Below are positions 1-12,234 of a DNA stretch of 64,000 nucleotides, in pieces. The number at the start of each line of letters is the position of its first letter. Position 1 is the stretch's first letter. The notes beneath the pieces are model-generated. The model was not told the origin of the DNA, ran no database searches, and was given only the letters and a program-made list of their open reading frames with translations. Source of the stretch: Dryococelus australis (taxonomy: Eukaryota > Arthropoda > Insecta > Phasmatodea > Phasmatidae); the NCBI GenBank assembly GCA_029891345.1, contig CM057009.1, forward strand, positions 291,100,966 to 291,164,965, in the 5' to 3' direction. The translations under genes and the position numbers were made by a program.

Positions 1-560
1 ATACTTGGATGGGGTTATGCAATACTTCTTGGATGTAGTATTCCATAAACCCCGCTCCGCCTACATTAAACGGACATGCCATTAACAGCAAAACATGTCT
101 AATAAAATAAGGTGTAATTATATCGGTAGAAAGTTCAGTCCATACCCTCTTTCATAAAATATAGTTTAGTAAATAAACTATTAAACAATTATCACAGTAT
201 CATTAATAAAACGTACCTGCGAAACTTTTCCTTGTGTGTTAAACAACAAAACAATTTTTTTAGAAACACACTCGTTACTAACACAACTCAACCATGTTGT
301 AACATCGCATTAGCTACTGTTGATGTAGTTGTGCCGCTATACAAGATAGTGCAGCACATACTAGAGCTAATACGACCATATTCCATAACCTCCATACTAT
401 TCCATATCCCCTTACTTTCCTCTATGTATAAAATATATTGAAATTAATTATATATTCCCAATTAAATGTACATATATATTTATTTAAATTATTTTTATAT
501 ACTCTTCTCTTATATATAATACTACCTGCATATTTTCTTCCAGTGCAAACGAGTATTACA
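1..560. other. AT-rich stretch, nothing recognised
   Basis: I see no gene, repeat family or RNA gene here. The short open frames overlap each other on both strands and have the base composition of the surrounding DNA, so I treat them as chance. Confidence 0.5.
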
Positions 561-584
561 GTTTTCTCAGAGTGCTCCCATACC

Positions 585-761
585 ACGAAAATTAATTGCG
601 AATACGAAGGCCTGCGTTTTGATCGCGACGACCATGGAGCCACGACCTGCATCATCGCTAACTGGTTTTCGCCAGTGTCGATTCTGCGATCGGGGTTTAA
701 TGTATCTTTAAATATGCACATCGGCATGAGAGGGCAGTCTGTGCGAAGACCTACTGAATGA
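585..761 (+). pseudogene. Zinc-finger gene fragment (family of E2/E3), broken
   Basis: An open frame runs from upstream to a stop at 761, but the conserved reading is in another frame. That frame gives a peptide around the finger start RQCRFCDR, also found at 24105-24220 (+) and, with small changes, on the minus strand at about 21240. The fragment keeps the first CxxC of finger one and then meets stop codons, so it is not functional. It ends in an LNE-like run similar to the end of the equivalent exon-like block of E2. The function of the intact gene is unknown; paired C2HC fingers suggest nucleic-acid binding. Confidence 0.55.
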
Positions 762-1189
762 AAACTTCAATAATATCGTTTCAGTGTGATTTCTGCCAGA
801 GGCAATTCACAAGTGAGATAATCTAAAATGTGTAGCAATGGTTCTCTGCAATTAAAATCGGCTCTGCTTACGCCTTCGCTTCTGCCTCCGCTTCTGCGTC
901 CGGAATCAGGAGCCATTATGAGTCATTTTGGAGTCATTAGGAGTCATTTTTGAGTCAATTTGTAGGAGTCAGTCGGCTGGAGTTAATTGGCAACTCGGTG
1001 ATTGGCTGGTCTTTGTCCGAACTATATATTAAAGGTGCAATACTATTGTTTCAAAGTCAATATGACTACACAGGGCTTCCATACACGTATATTATAATTA
1101 GTAGGGGGGTCAGCTGAGTGGATTGTTTGACAGCAGCTCCCATGAAAATTTAATCATCTCGGCTCGGCTAGCTTCTGCATCTTGATTTT

Positions 1190-1725
1190 TTGTTTTCGAG
1201 GTCAATCAAGGTCATGGGGTTAAGGTCAAGGTATTCTGCAGCTAATGTTGCCGTAGTAGTCTGTAATGTAATATGCTTGCTAACTTTTATGTATTTTTTT
1301 CCAGTTTTGGTTTTAAAGGTCATTCAAGGCCATTGGGTCAAGGTCGAGGTAGTTACATCTAATATGGTGGCAGTAGTCAGTAATATGTTATACTTGTTGA
1401 CTTTTATCTATTTTTTCGTGTTTTTGTTATCAAGGTCATGGGGTCAATGTCGAGGTATTCTGCATTTAATATTGCTATAGTGTCTGTAATGTTATATGCT
1501 TGCTAACTTTTATGAATTTTTCTAGAGTTTTTGTTTTCAAGGTCGTTAAACGGCATGCTGTCAAGGTCAGGGTCGTATGCATCTAATACGGTGGTGGTAG
1601 TATCTAATGTTATTATGCTTAATGACTTTCATTTATTTTTTCTCGAATTTTTTCGAGGTCATTCAAGGTCATAGTGTCAAAGTCAAGTTCACTGTCTTCC
1701 AATATGGTGGATTTGTGATGTGTAC
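1190..1725 (+). repeat. About five 117-bp tandem repeats rich in TCAAGGTCA
   Basis: The core CAAGGTCA (or a variant) followed by TGGGGTCAAGG recurs at about 1207, 1325, 1431, 1547 and 1664, spacings of 106 to 118 bp. Each unit continues with a pyrimidine-rich stretch containing TTGCTAACTTTTAT or a variant. Exact TCAAGGTCA occurs at 1206, 1430, 1561 and 1663, and once more at 2117 outside the array. This nonamer is the known consensus of monomer-binding nuclear receptors (FTZ-F1/ERR type). Whether it is used here is inference. Confidence 0.75.
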
Positions 1726-2335
1726 CAAAATAGTGGTCGCCTTATAAGATGGCGGAATGGGTATAATAATTATTAAATAAATTTTAATAATGTTCAGTAA
1801 TTTTTAAAATAATTTTAATATAATTTTTTTTGTGATTTTGAGTGATATTTTTATTTATTTGGATTTTTTGGTCAATGGTCAACGGTCATAGATTCTGCTC
1901 TCCTGACCCCTAAGTCACTGATCCCAGCCACCTGCATCGCTGATCCCTGACCCTGGGTCGCTGATCCCTCTCGCCTGCTCCAGGAAAAATTTGACATTTT
2001 TGATGATCCTTTTTTAGTAATTTCTAAATAATTTTTAGTAATTTTAATAACAAATTTTTTCAGGAATTTTTTTTAGAACTTGTTATAATTATTTGGATTT
2101 TTTGGGATGTTAAAGGTCAAGGTCAAATGTTAAGGTCAACGGGCATGGGTCTGGGGTTAAAGGTCAATGAAATCCAATATGGTGGTTGGGTGACATCACA
2201 ACATGGCGGCTCCCCCTGCCGCGGCTCCTCCTCCCCAATCCCTTGTCAAAGACTTGCCATTTCCGTACTACTAACGGGCACTTTTTGTGATATCAGGGTT
2301 TTTTTTATTGGTGTATTCACTGGACTGTACCTGTG

Positions 2336-4250
2336 ACGGGGTAGGTAGCATCATCCGCTCGGAGATATTCAGCAGATAGTTCCTACGCGTACCTCGCTGC
2401 GCACATTGAGTGGAAGACGCGCAGGTATAAACATGCTCCGTGCATTGCAAAATACGATGTACTGCAAGGTTTCGACGCTTTTGTTGCATTGGTGTAAATT
2501 GTGAAACAAACACGATTGCTCGGTGGACTAGTTCTAAGCAAGCTATGAACATCAAATTAAACACAAGTGTTATTTGTCTGTAACATAAATTACAACAAAC
2601 TATCTTTCGGATGCGTTCGATACTTGTGTTACTGTATCACTAGCGCGTGGGTCATCTCCCAGAGGATGACGTAACCTACCCCAACAAAATTGCAGTCAAA
2701 TGCATACACCTATGATCACACCCTTGTATCTTTAAAAGTGCTCTCGGATTTTCAAAATAATCACGTCACTGAACTCGCCGATTAATAGCATACTATACTA
2801 TTGGGAGGAATAAGAATAATCCCACTTTAAAAATAAAAGTTGATATCGTTATTTCTGTAATTAATTACATAACAGTACAGACATAAACGGTGTCTCATGA
2901 GCCCCGTAGTGCCATTTGCGAATTCTTAATCAATTTTCGATACATTTAGCCATTCGGAATATATTTAGGGTGAATATCACAGCTTAATTAAACTGTATAT
3001 GATTTTTTAGGCAGGAGTTAAATGCGTTTTGAATTTCCGAACTGTGTATATTAGCATTTTAATGATCGCAGCCTGAGGCATGGTAAATATTACAAACAAT
3101 GTACACTTAAAGTTAGATTATACCAAGTTTGATGACAAAAATTTACAATTGGCGAAACCAAAGCTATCCAGCTCTAACTTATCGAACAGGAACATATACA
3201 AATGGGCCAAATCTTCTGTTATAAGTAAACCAAAGTCCTATTTCTGCAGCATGTTTTGAAGAAACAAGTTTCCAAGCGGAACTTTCGCTCAGTTCGAAAC
3301 ACGAATTAGTAGGTAGTGTCCCTTCCATATAGTATTATTGTACAAATATTTATAATCAAAATTCTTGTGCGGTAATTAAGAATCAAAGCTTTACATGATA
3401 TAAAGAACTCCTAAAAGGAATTTCTGAAACTTCTACGGTTTCTCTTATATCTGTGTTTTCCGACGTGAAACTGAATGATCGAATAAAGGGGCTCTCTTTG
3501 ACTATGGTTACAGATGTAAAACGAAAAATGTAAGAAACGGATGTTGAAATTCGAAATAACTAGTAAGATAATTCCTCTGCCTTGACAAGCTTGGTTTTTA
3601 AATACTGACTCCCACAACTAGGTTATGGAAGGATATACGTAAATCCAAGGTGTCAGGTATCCTTACGTCTTAAGGTTACGGTATTCGCCGTGTCTTGACT
3701 TATTCTCGAATTATTCAGGGATAATTCACTTGAAACCAGTTAGCATAACATACCTTGAGAAGCCACCGGTTAAAGTAAAGAAATAACACCATGCAAGTGT
3801 CCCAAAGTAGTCGCTTTTAAGCTGGCGGGAAATAAAGAAATTATATTAATTTGTACGTTGGAGTGCGAGTTTGGCTCTAATTGTCATATATATTTACTCC
3901 AGCCAAAACTTTAAGCGTTAAATTTATTTCTTAACTGTTATGCACTTCCTCCAATGGTGTAAACAAGGGCAAACAGTAAAAATACAACTGCATTAGGCAG
4001 TGAACCTTCATAAGCAAGCTTATATCAATAGAAAAATTTAACGAATTACACTGCGAAATAAATACAGCCGTTATCAAACGAACTCTGTACTTTTCTCCTT
4101 TCCCTTAATGAAGCAGCGCAGGTAAATAAACTTATTATCCACTCCAATATATATTTTTTATTCAGTTGTCATATTAAAATAAAATAATGGTGTAAGCCAA
4201 CTTTTTGTTAACGCAAGTTTACGACATAATTTCAACATAATGGGAATACA
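2336..4250. other. AT-rich stretch, nothing recognised
   Basis: No element or gene that I can support. Open frames are short, on both strands, and have no recognisable domain. Confidence 0.5.
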
Positions 4251-4251
4251 G

Positions 4252-4495
4252 GATCGCGGTGGCTGAGCGAATAGACTGCTCGCCTCCCACCATGGCGAAC
4301 TGGGTTTGATCCCCGGCCGGGTCACTCCCGGATTTTCGCAAGGAGGAATCGTGGCGGACGATACCGCTGGTCGGTTGGTTTTCTCGGGGATATCACATTT
4401 CCCCGCCATTGCATTCCGGTGCTGTTCCATTCACGCCTCATTTCACCTTCACCGGCTCTCAAGACCTCGTTATTAAGAGCAGCTGAAATCTCTCA
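4252..4495 (+). mobile_element. tRNA-derived SINE, family A
   Basis: It starts with a tRNA-like head: an A-box-like GCGGTGGCTGAGC, then a B-box-like GGGTTTGATCCCC, the pol III internal promoter elements. A conserved body follows, with CTCCCGGATTTTCGC, CGCTGGTCGGT, TTTCTCGGGGAT and CATTCCGGTGCT, and the tail CTCAAGACCTCG. Three other copies share this layout (13214, 57393, and 39851 on the minus strand). Antisense translation gives a proline- and arginine-rich peptide that is often mis-annotated as protein in phasmid genomes; this is from memory. Confidence 0.85.
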
Positions 4496-6291
4496 ACATC
4501 ATCATGTAAACATATTTCGTTGTAATGCCACTCTAGTGAGAGGAACAAAGTTGATTCTTCTACCACATTGTAGTCAATTATGTTTATTTGATGAAAATTG
4601 CAATTATCCCATTTACTTACACACAAAACGGAAAAATGCGGTAGGCCTACACCAGTGCACCCTTGCGGCTAAAATGTTTATTTGCCAAACTAAAAGCATT
4701 CAGCTTCCCAAACTTAGCAGAATAGACTTCACCGTCTCGAATTGAGTGACGAACTGAATGCCTATCAACCGTAGGTCATTTTCATATGTTTCATCAGTCA
4801 CGGCGTCGTTAAAGCATTTTATAAAACTCATTTCTTGAAAAGTCATAGAATATTATTTAAAAACTCGCAGTATTATTGCAAAGCACGGAATTATATTAGT
4901 ACAACGATTAGAAAATATTATTACGTCTTTGGTCATCAAAAACAAAGAAATTTTCTTAGTAGTGCGACCTCTGCTATATTCGTACTCGAATTATTAGCCT
5001 AAGAGTTCGCAACCTAAGAGTTATCCAACCAACTACAAATTTTCTCGAATCACAACCCCGATAATTTTTTTTTTCTTGGGCCAAAAAAACGCCGTATGGG
5101 AATTGCGTATGTTCTCTTAAAATAATGTCATCTCGTGACATCTTACACGGAATCAATTAATAGATACGAGAAACCGTACCAAATATCAGTTGAGCTACCT
5201 TAAGCCATGCGCATAGTTCCAGAAGGCAGATTTAAAAAAAGATTATCCTCTCAGATGTTCGGTAGTAAATATTAGCCTTTACTCGCGCGTTCGATAAGAA
5301 AACTTCGTCTGTATAGCTACTGAAAATCCGCCGGTAAATTAAGTTATTCCGTATAAAAAAAAAATAAAAAAAATCCTGTTAAAGCTTTTAAAGCTTTCAG
5401 TGGTTTCCTACGAGAAGATGTAAACGAATGTATTAAACAATTTGAGACAGATAATTACATTAAAGTGTAATACAGTTCGTAGCCGGTATAGGAAATCAGT
5501 TTACATCGTAGAGAGCAAGGGAAGTGGCTACAGGAAAACATTCTCGCAGAATTAGGTTATAATGAAACGCTCTGAAAAAACTGTATCGGAAAAATATGAG
5601 AGTAGGTTCCGACAACAAATAAGAAAACGGTTACAAAAAATGGACACAAGAAAGAAACAAAATATCGAGCAAAATGAGTTGTGGATTCGGATGAGAAAAT
5701 ATATCTCGCTGACAATATAATCCAACATATAATTTTCAGTTCGTTCTGCCTCAGGTAGTAGATAATCTTGTAATCCGACAAGTCGTATCTAGCAAATTTG
5801 TGATCCAGACTTTGACATATTGACGTTGGTATATAAAAACACGGAAATAATTATTACCAGAAGCAAAGGGAATGATGATTAATTTTCAGTTTAATTAAAT
5901 CAGAAAAGGAAATTTAGCAGATTCATACAAAAGAGAAAAAAAAAATGTTTTGCAATCTTTATCGTTCCTAACCGTTGGGCAGGGCGTTCTAGGATAGCAA
6001 AATAAACGCATATAAAAATTACAGAAATAAAGGTCACGGTAAAATACTACAGTATATAGTATGCGGATAGTTAATAATAACGCCTTAACCAACTCGATCA
6101 GAGTGTATGCTCACAGTTTCTAAACAGTCCTACAACGAATACAACCAGAGCGCAAATGCAGTCATTCAAATCACAACAATGTCGGAAACCTTTCCCAAAA
6201 AGCATATTACGGAACCGAAATGATTCCAAGGTACGCAATAAACAACAAAATATGATCTTAAAATTTAAAAAATTGGAAACAGCGTTATACA
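4496..6291. other. AT-rich stretch, nothing recognised
   Basis: No gene, RNA or repeat family that I can support. Confidence 0.5.
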
Positions 6292-6532
6292 TAAATACCT
6301 GAAAAATTCGCGAGTTCAATGATCTGCAGACCAGTCTCTTCAGTTTTATGTACTAATATTCTGATATCAAATGAACATTGATTGTCTGCTGTCACAGTGG
6401 AAGGCAACAATTGTGCACCGTTCTCCAGGAGGTGTCAAACACCGTGTGGACCAATGGAAAAAACTGTATAAACGCACGTGTTTTGAATTCTACCTTGTCC
6501 CAAAATGATTCCGCAAATTATTCAAGTATCTA
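6292..6532. mobile_element. hAT-type MITE, copy 1
   Basis: A 241-bp element with terminal inverted repeats: TAAATACCTGAAAAATTCGC at the left and, in reverse complement, TAGATACTTGAATAATTTGC at the right. Flanking 8-mers are GTTATACA and AATATACA (6 of 8 match), as expected for an old 8-bp hAT duplication. Two further copies at 32573 and 60271 share the ends and interior motifs such as TTGTCTGCTGTCACAGTGG. It has no coding capacity, so it would depend on an autonomous relative. Confidence 0.7.
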
Positions 6533-6804
6533 AATATACATAATTCCGTAATTAGACATTATCCCGTCATTCCGTCCTGCTTTCCATTCTGCTAAATATC
6601 AGGTTTATATTCCATTCTTACACAATAAAAATATTTTCTCTGCTGCTACACATACCTTGATTCCGTAAAGGTATTTGTCGTTAAATATTACATATTATTA
6701 TTATTTCTGATTATTCCCCTTTAGGAGAGCGTGTAAACTTGGGCCAATCACTACTTCACTTCCTTTTTCTCTTATCCTTTCTTCCCAAAACCACTTAACT
6801 AAAC

Positions 6805-6808
<4 letters not shown>

Positions 6809-6842
<34 letters not shown>
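6809..6842. repeat. (TA)n microsatellite
   Basis: Uninterrupted TA dinucleotide run of about 16 units. The open frames across it are an artefact of the repeat. Confidence 0.95.
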
Positions 6843-6844
<2 letters not shown>

Positions 6845-6910
6845 CAGAAAATAAGTTTACCAGAAAGAATGCTACTAAAATATTGTAACGACAATGCAAG
6901 GTTGTCATTG

Positions 6911-6918
6911 ATATATAC

Positions 6919-6996
<78 letters not shown>
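6911..6996. repeat. (TA)n-(CA)n compound microsatellite
   Basis: A run of about 35 TA units passes directly into a short CA run. The Tyr-Ile frames on the minus strand are repeat artefacts. Confidence 0.95.
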
Positions 6997-8310
6997 GTAC
7001 TAATAACTATAACGTACCAAAGAAATGTTTCAATATTATTTAACCTTTTGCTTTTGTATACAGAGCAAGAGTTCTTTTCTGTAAACAAAACAAGTTCAAA
7101 GAAACATTTTCTTTGTTATAAAGAAATGTGATGTTTCCATAAAACAGAAATGTATAAAGAAAAATTTAATACCAAAAAACCTAGTTTTCATTAAACTTCC
7201 CTACGAATTTAAGCAAGAATTTTTTTACAGTAGACAAAAGCCCTTCAAATAAATGGTTTACTTTGCTGTCCAGAAAGCTTTCAATGTATATTTTACAGCG
7301 TACGTTAACTCTGAAAGGCTTTGGATTAAAATGCACAGAAATTATCAAACTGGCCAAGAGTTACAAAGGTTCTAGTGCATTGTTTGGAGAAATTTATCTA
7401 CAATGTACAAGGTATTTAAATTATTTTCTTTTTGACCATCAATGGTGTTGAGGTATGCTTGCATGCATTTTTGTGTAAGTTTGCTGGCATGGCGAATTAA
7501 CGTATAAGAAAATTTAAATTTTTTTTATCTTCCCATGTGTTGAGTAAATTCCTATTAGGCTACTTTACATCTATCAGCATAAACTACCTTCAATTTTAAG
7601 CTAACTTGTTTTAGACGCATGCTATTCCCAGTAAATTAGATTTTTATGTGCTTAGAATTATGCTGTTCTGTTATAGTTTTAAATATATATATCTCTAGAA
7701 TATTTCTTACTTCACTAATTTTCTCTACTTGGTTAGTTGTGATTAAGTTGTAGATAAGGCCAAACGGTTATAACTTCGCACCTTGAAGATATGTATTGAA
7801 TTTTTATTTTTATTGTTACTGTATTTAAAACACATATATTCAAATAACATCACAGGTGCTTAACAAATGGTGAAAATATATTCATAAATGGCCAGGATGC
7901 AAATCACCATGATAGAGCTATAGAGATGAAATAAATCATGAGTTGTTTACTACCGATACTACTTAATAATTTTTTTGTAATAGATTAAATGGCTCCCAGG
8001 ATAATATATTAAATTAAACATTGCTTACAAGTGGTATTATCAAGGAGGTAAATAAAAGAGAATTTTAATTAATGTTTTAAATTTACATTGGGTGCTGCCA
8101 GTATAACATTTCTGGTTTCAATTGTTTGTGTGATTTATAAGACTATGATGATTTCTAAACAATTTTAAGACAGGCGTTTTGAAATCCAGCTATGCATATT
8201 GCTTTAAATCATAACATTTCGATTTCCTTGCTGGGAATTATTGGCGTATCCAGTTTCACAAAATCCTTTGTAAACGATCTGAAACCTATAAGGGTGAACG
8301 AACACACGCA
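6997..8310. other. AT-rich stretch, nothing recognised
   Basis: No supported feature. Only short chance frames are present. Confidence 0.5.
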
Positions 8311-8640
8311 CTAAAATAAGGTGATCTAATAAGCTTTTCCTCGCTAAAATAAGGTAATCTAATAAGCTTTTCCTCGCTAAAATAAGGTAATCTAATAAGC
8401 TTTTCCTCGCTAAAATAAGGTAATCTAATAAGCTTTTCCTCGCTAAAATAAGGTAATCTAATAAGCTTTTCCTCGCTAAAATAAGGTAATCTAATAAGCT
8501 TTTCCTCGCTAAAATAAGGTAATCTAATAAGCTTTTCCTCGCTAAAATAAGGTAATCTAATAAGCTTTTCCTCGCTAAAATAAGGTAATCTAATAAGCTT
8601 TTCCTCGCTAAAATAAGGTAATCTAATAAGCTTTTCCTCG
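8311..8640. repeat. Minisatellite, 10 x 33 bp, nearly perfect
   Basis: Ten head-to-tail units of exactly 33 bp fill 330 bp. Only the first unit differs visibly (GGTGATCT instead of GGTAATCT). Each unit contains AAGCTTTTCCTCGCT. Because 33 is a multiple of 3 and the unit lacks stops in two minus-strand frames, long frames of 135 and 156 codons appear, made of an 11-residue repeat (LARKSLLDYLI in one frame). The flanks are not conserved coding sequence, so I treat the frames as by-products. Confidence 0.95.
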
Positions 8641-10279
8641 CTAAAATGTAGACGGTAACGGGCCGAGTTTGCAATACATGGCATGTTTACCAAATCTGTG
8701 AGAATTTTTAAAAAGTAGATTTAAGATTTCGATATCAGTTACAAGTACTTACGAACTGGTTATGTATTTTTACAACTAGGCAAAATAAATATTACCTATT
8801 AAAATAAACGAAAATCTAGATCACATTATGCAATACAACGTTGCCACACAAACCGTCAGTAAATATTACTACTAATCATACATGCTGTGCATGATCCATG
8901 AAACAGTGGTGAGAATGTAGTTATGCCTTTCAACTATAGTACTTCGCTAATCACAGGCTTTAAATATTTCCCATTTTTACATCATTTCGTCCAAGTACGC
9001 CATAAAAACTTCTCATTTCGTGCCGGGTATATTTATAGCGAATATAAATGAATGGAGAGGAGATCACATAGAATAAAAGCAAAAAAAAAGAAGAAGCAAA
9101 ACTAAAAAAAAAAAAAAACAGCACAGCACAACCAAAAGCAAAACAAAAAATATTCTTTAATAAAAAATACAAACCCAGTATATTTTGCGACGGAAAGGTT
9201 TTTTTTTTTCAGGCATAAACAAAAAATCTTGTCCCAACAGCTTTACCATCAAAGTTTTTCGTTAAAAATAACCAAACGCTCACGATCATCCATTGCTGCC
9301 CGTAAAATGAAAACAAATTTTAAAAAATATATATATGTCCGGAGCACGGTTTGTATGCATCTCTGAAATCACTCATCAAAGAAACGCTACGGGCTACAAC
9401 TCGTTGTTTATTTTAGGTGTTAAAAATAAATTTTAATAAGACGAGTAAATATTAGCTAAGAGAGGCAAGAGGGAGAGTTGTTCTAAATAACTGACAGCAA
9501 GATAAAATATATTAGGTCGAGGAATTTTTCGACAGCAAATCTATGGTCACGGTTTATTTTATTAATTCGGCAAACACACCAGCGGCATAGCAACAATCAA
9601 AGCGAAAATACGATAATGTTAATGTCAGTTTTTTAAATGATGCGGGGACAAAAATCAGTGTTATGTCCGGCAAGCTTTGATTAATAACAAACCATTTCAT
9701 TAAAATGCAATGCGCCGTTGAAGACAAGAGATCGCCGTTGTTTTATATATAAAACACCTACATTATTTAAAATATACGTTCTTTTCGGGTAAGGAAACAA
9801 GGACACGTCATGATTACTTCGCCTACGTATAGTAATAATTGTGCTCACGAAAATAGACGTCAGAGCACGTATTGTTATGTTACGGTATTACATTACTTTT
9901 AAAAGTTATTTACAAACTCTCTAACAGTGTTGGCACAACTGAACCGCGATTTCCTTCTCTTAAAAAAAATAATAAAAAATCTCCATCAACCAAATCTCTA
10001 AACAGAAGTATTGATAAAGCACGATGGGTAAAGTTTATCTCCATTCAGCCATTGCAGTTTCCTCAAATTTGCTAACGGAAGAACCTAAATACGTAGTAAA
10101 TTTTCCAAATTTTAATGGCAGTTCTATATCTGCAGGCTGATTTGGGGTAAAATTTCCATGTATTATTTTCAATTTACTTTATAGTTCTTACGAAAGGCAG
10201 TAATTTGAACACTGGAAACCAAAATTACAAACTACAGCCTGAAGATCAGATACAGTGTTTTCCAAGTAAATCATGGAGA

Positions 10280-10530
10280 CATTAAATAACAAAAGCAAAA
10301 AAGGACGGCAAAGAACTACGAAGAAACGGCGAGCCCAGTAATCATTGAAAGAGGGCACTAACATTCTCTGACTGGTTTTCAGTAATGGATTTTCTTCTGT
10401 ACAGTTTTGTCCGTGTTGTATAGTTCGTTGTTTTCTGTAGGTGTTTAAATAACTGGCGAGATCTCTGTTTCTTCCTAGTTCTTTGCCGTGCCGTTCTGTG
10501 TTTGTTGTTTTTTACATTGCACTTGGTTTC
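10280..10530. repeat. Short imperfect inverted repeat
   Basis: The stretch around 10300-10335 with GGCAAAGAACTACGAAGAAA has its reverse complement around 10460-10500 (TTTCTTCCTAGTTCTTTGCC). The arms are roughly 60 bp and the loop roughly 110 bp. It could be a small foldback element or MITE remnant; no further copy was seen. Confidence 0.45.
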
Positions 10531-12184
10531 TCGACGTTGTAGAGTTATGCTTGGCCACTGACAAAGCCTGTAAAATTGTTTTTTTTTATCATACAATCGT
10601 TTATGATACAATCTAAAAACACTTTCTTTTGAGCAGTACGTGTTTTTTTGTATTTTTAATTTGAACTACTTCTAAGTATTATTACCATAAACTATTTATT
10701 TTTTTGGTTCAGATAAGTATATCTTAATGGCAATGATAACTTTGCTTTGTGTGTACAATAGTTCAGCAGTATCCTTTGTGATAAATTCAGTTACACTGTG
10801 TTGATGATATAAGGAATGTGTTATTTAACAATCTGATATTTAGAAAATTTCCTTTCGTACGAAATCTACAATGAACGAAAGAAAAATTTTCATACAAATT
10901 TTTCCCTTTTTATTGGTATACAGCAACATTTCCTTACTGTAAACCAAACAGGCACAAGGAAATTTTTTCATCGCCATGAATTAATTTAGAATTGCCATAA
11001 AATATGCATTCATTAAGAAAAAACGCAATAACAACAAAACCAGTTTATTTAAATGTCCCTTTGAATTAATTCAAGAATTTTTGGGTATGGACAAAACAGC
11101 GCAGAAGAAATACTTTTATTTCCTATACAGGAAATTTTGAACGCATTACTTTTTACCATGTAACATGAAGCTATCTTGCCTGCTGGCGCATCCCTACCAA
11201 CAACCATGAATTATTTACACCAGCTTTTCAGTACACGTCTGAAACGATTCGTTTCAATTATGGTAGCGTTAAAAGCCATTCGCTAAGAGCTGAAGAATTT
11301 TAGCCGATGCTAACTATGAATTCAAGAAAGCGCAACTTATCTGGTAACAGCCAAATTTTCCGCCGCGAAAATTCACGAATCCGCGCAACTCTGCCATCAT
11401 CGCTGGCTTGTTTTATTATTTTTATACGCGGTTGTAAGGACACACTTAGGCCAGAGATACCACACAGTAAGGATCTTCAGTGTGCGTGGTTGTTAAGTTT
11501 ATCACCCTCGTGTTGAGAAAAGACCCGGGAGCGAAGATGGTTGGAGCTGTGTGATAAAGCGATACATCAAATCATATCGTTTGCAGTGTCACTCACATCC
11601 TATTGTAACAATGTTTGCGAAATAGCGATATTTGACCATATAACTATTGCCGTGTAGCAAATTTTTGTGTCATTTATTTCATTCGTTGTTTGCTATATTT
11701 ACGATATTGGCGAAATAAATATTTACTATTATAACGGTATTTGCTTCTGCTATGGATATGTGCAACGCTGTTACTATCGATGTTTTTATAATCACTGAGA
11801 TTTAAGACGTCGATAATTCGATATCAACGCAAGTGAAATTTACGATGTGTCTTCACATATTTTGACTACCTTGTGGTGGCGATATACCTCACTGCTACCG
11901 ATACGCAAGCATGTATCATAATATTTGTTAAAGACGTGGGCAACTCACCATTCTAACGATGATACTTATTCATGTCTCACGTAAGAGCACCAAGTCGTTA
12001 AAAATATATGCCGTTTACGATAATACGAGTATTTTCGAACCCTAGTTAATTTATCCTTACAGCCTTTAACTACCTTTTTAAAAATATTGTCGTGTGAGTA
12101 ATGAACGCATGGTGCACATTCCATCGCCCTCGAAAGTTAACATCTAAGGCTAAAATGAAATATATTTATTGAACATTATTCCAA

Positions 12185-12234
12185 ATGGGAGGGCTTTCAA
12201 AATGTCTCACTTTACCGTGAATAGCCCATAACTA
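12185..12234. mobile_element. Right-end fragment of a Tc1-type MITE (family B)
   Basis: GGGCTTTCAAAATGTCTCAC followed by TTTACCGTGAATAGCC is a diverged form of the right terminus seen at 13967, 42104 and 54425. No left end was found within 450 bp. Confidence 0.5.

Larger units (their letters stand above)
565..2335 (+). mobile_element. Composite element E1: rearranged member of the zinc-finger/GGTCA family
   Basis: Three parts recur in the larger elements at 19-26 and 58-64 kb. First, a zinc-finger gene relic (590-760) matches 24105-24220. Second, a segment at about 1060-1180 with the run GTCAGCTGAGTGG matches 62210-62340. Third, an end block at 2100-2230 with doubled AGGTCA and AACATGGCGGC matches 22870-22950 and, inverted, 58560-58640. 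Between them lie 117-bp tandem repeats. The order of the parts differs from the other copies, and no second inverted arm is present, so E1 looks deleted or rearranged. The class of transposon is unknown to me; no transposase or integrase is visible. The boundaries are approximate and no target-site duplication was found. Confidence 0.6.

Noticed and set aside
6799-7088. Minus-strand frames rich in Tyr-Ile
   Set aside because: Translation of TA and CA microsatellites.
8311-8640. CRISPR-like regular repeat
   Set aside because: Units are contiguous with no unique spacers, and the context is eukaryotic.
8204-8693. Two long minus-strand frames with an 11-residue repeat, looking like a repeat protein
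   Set aside because: They arise from the 33-bp minisatellite, whose length is a multiple of three. Both frames are open at once and the flanks show no conserved coding sequence.
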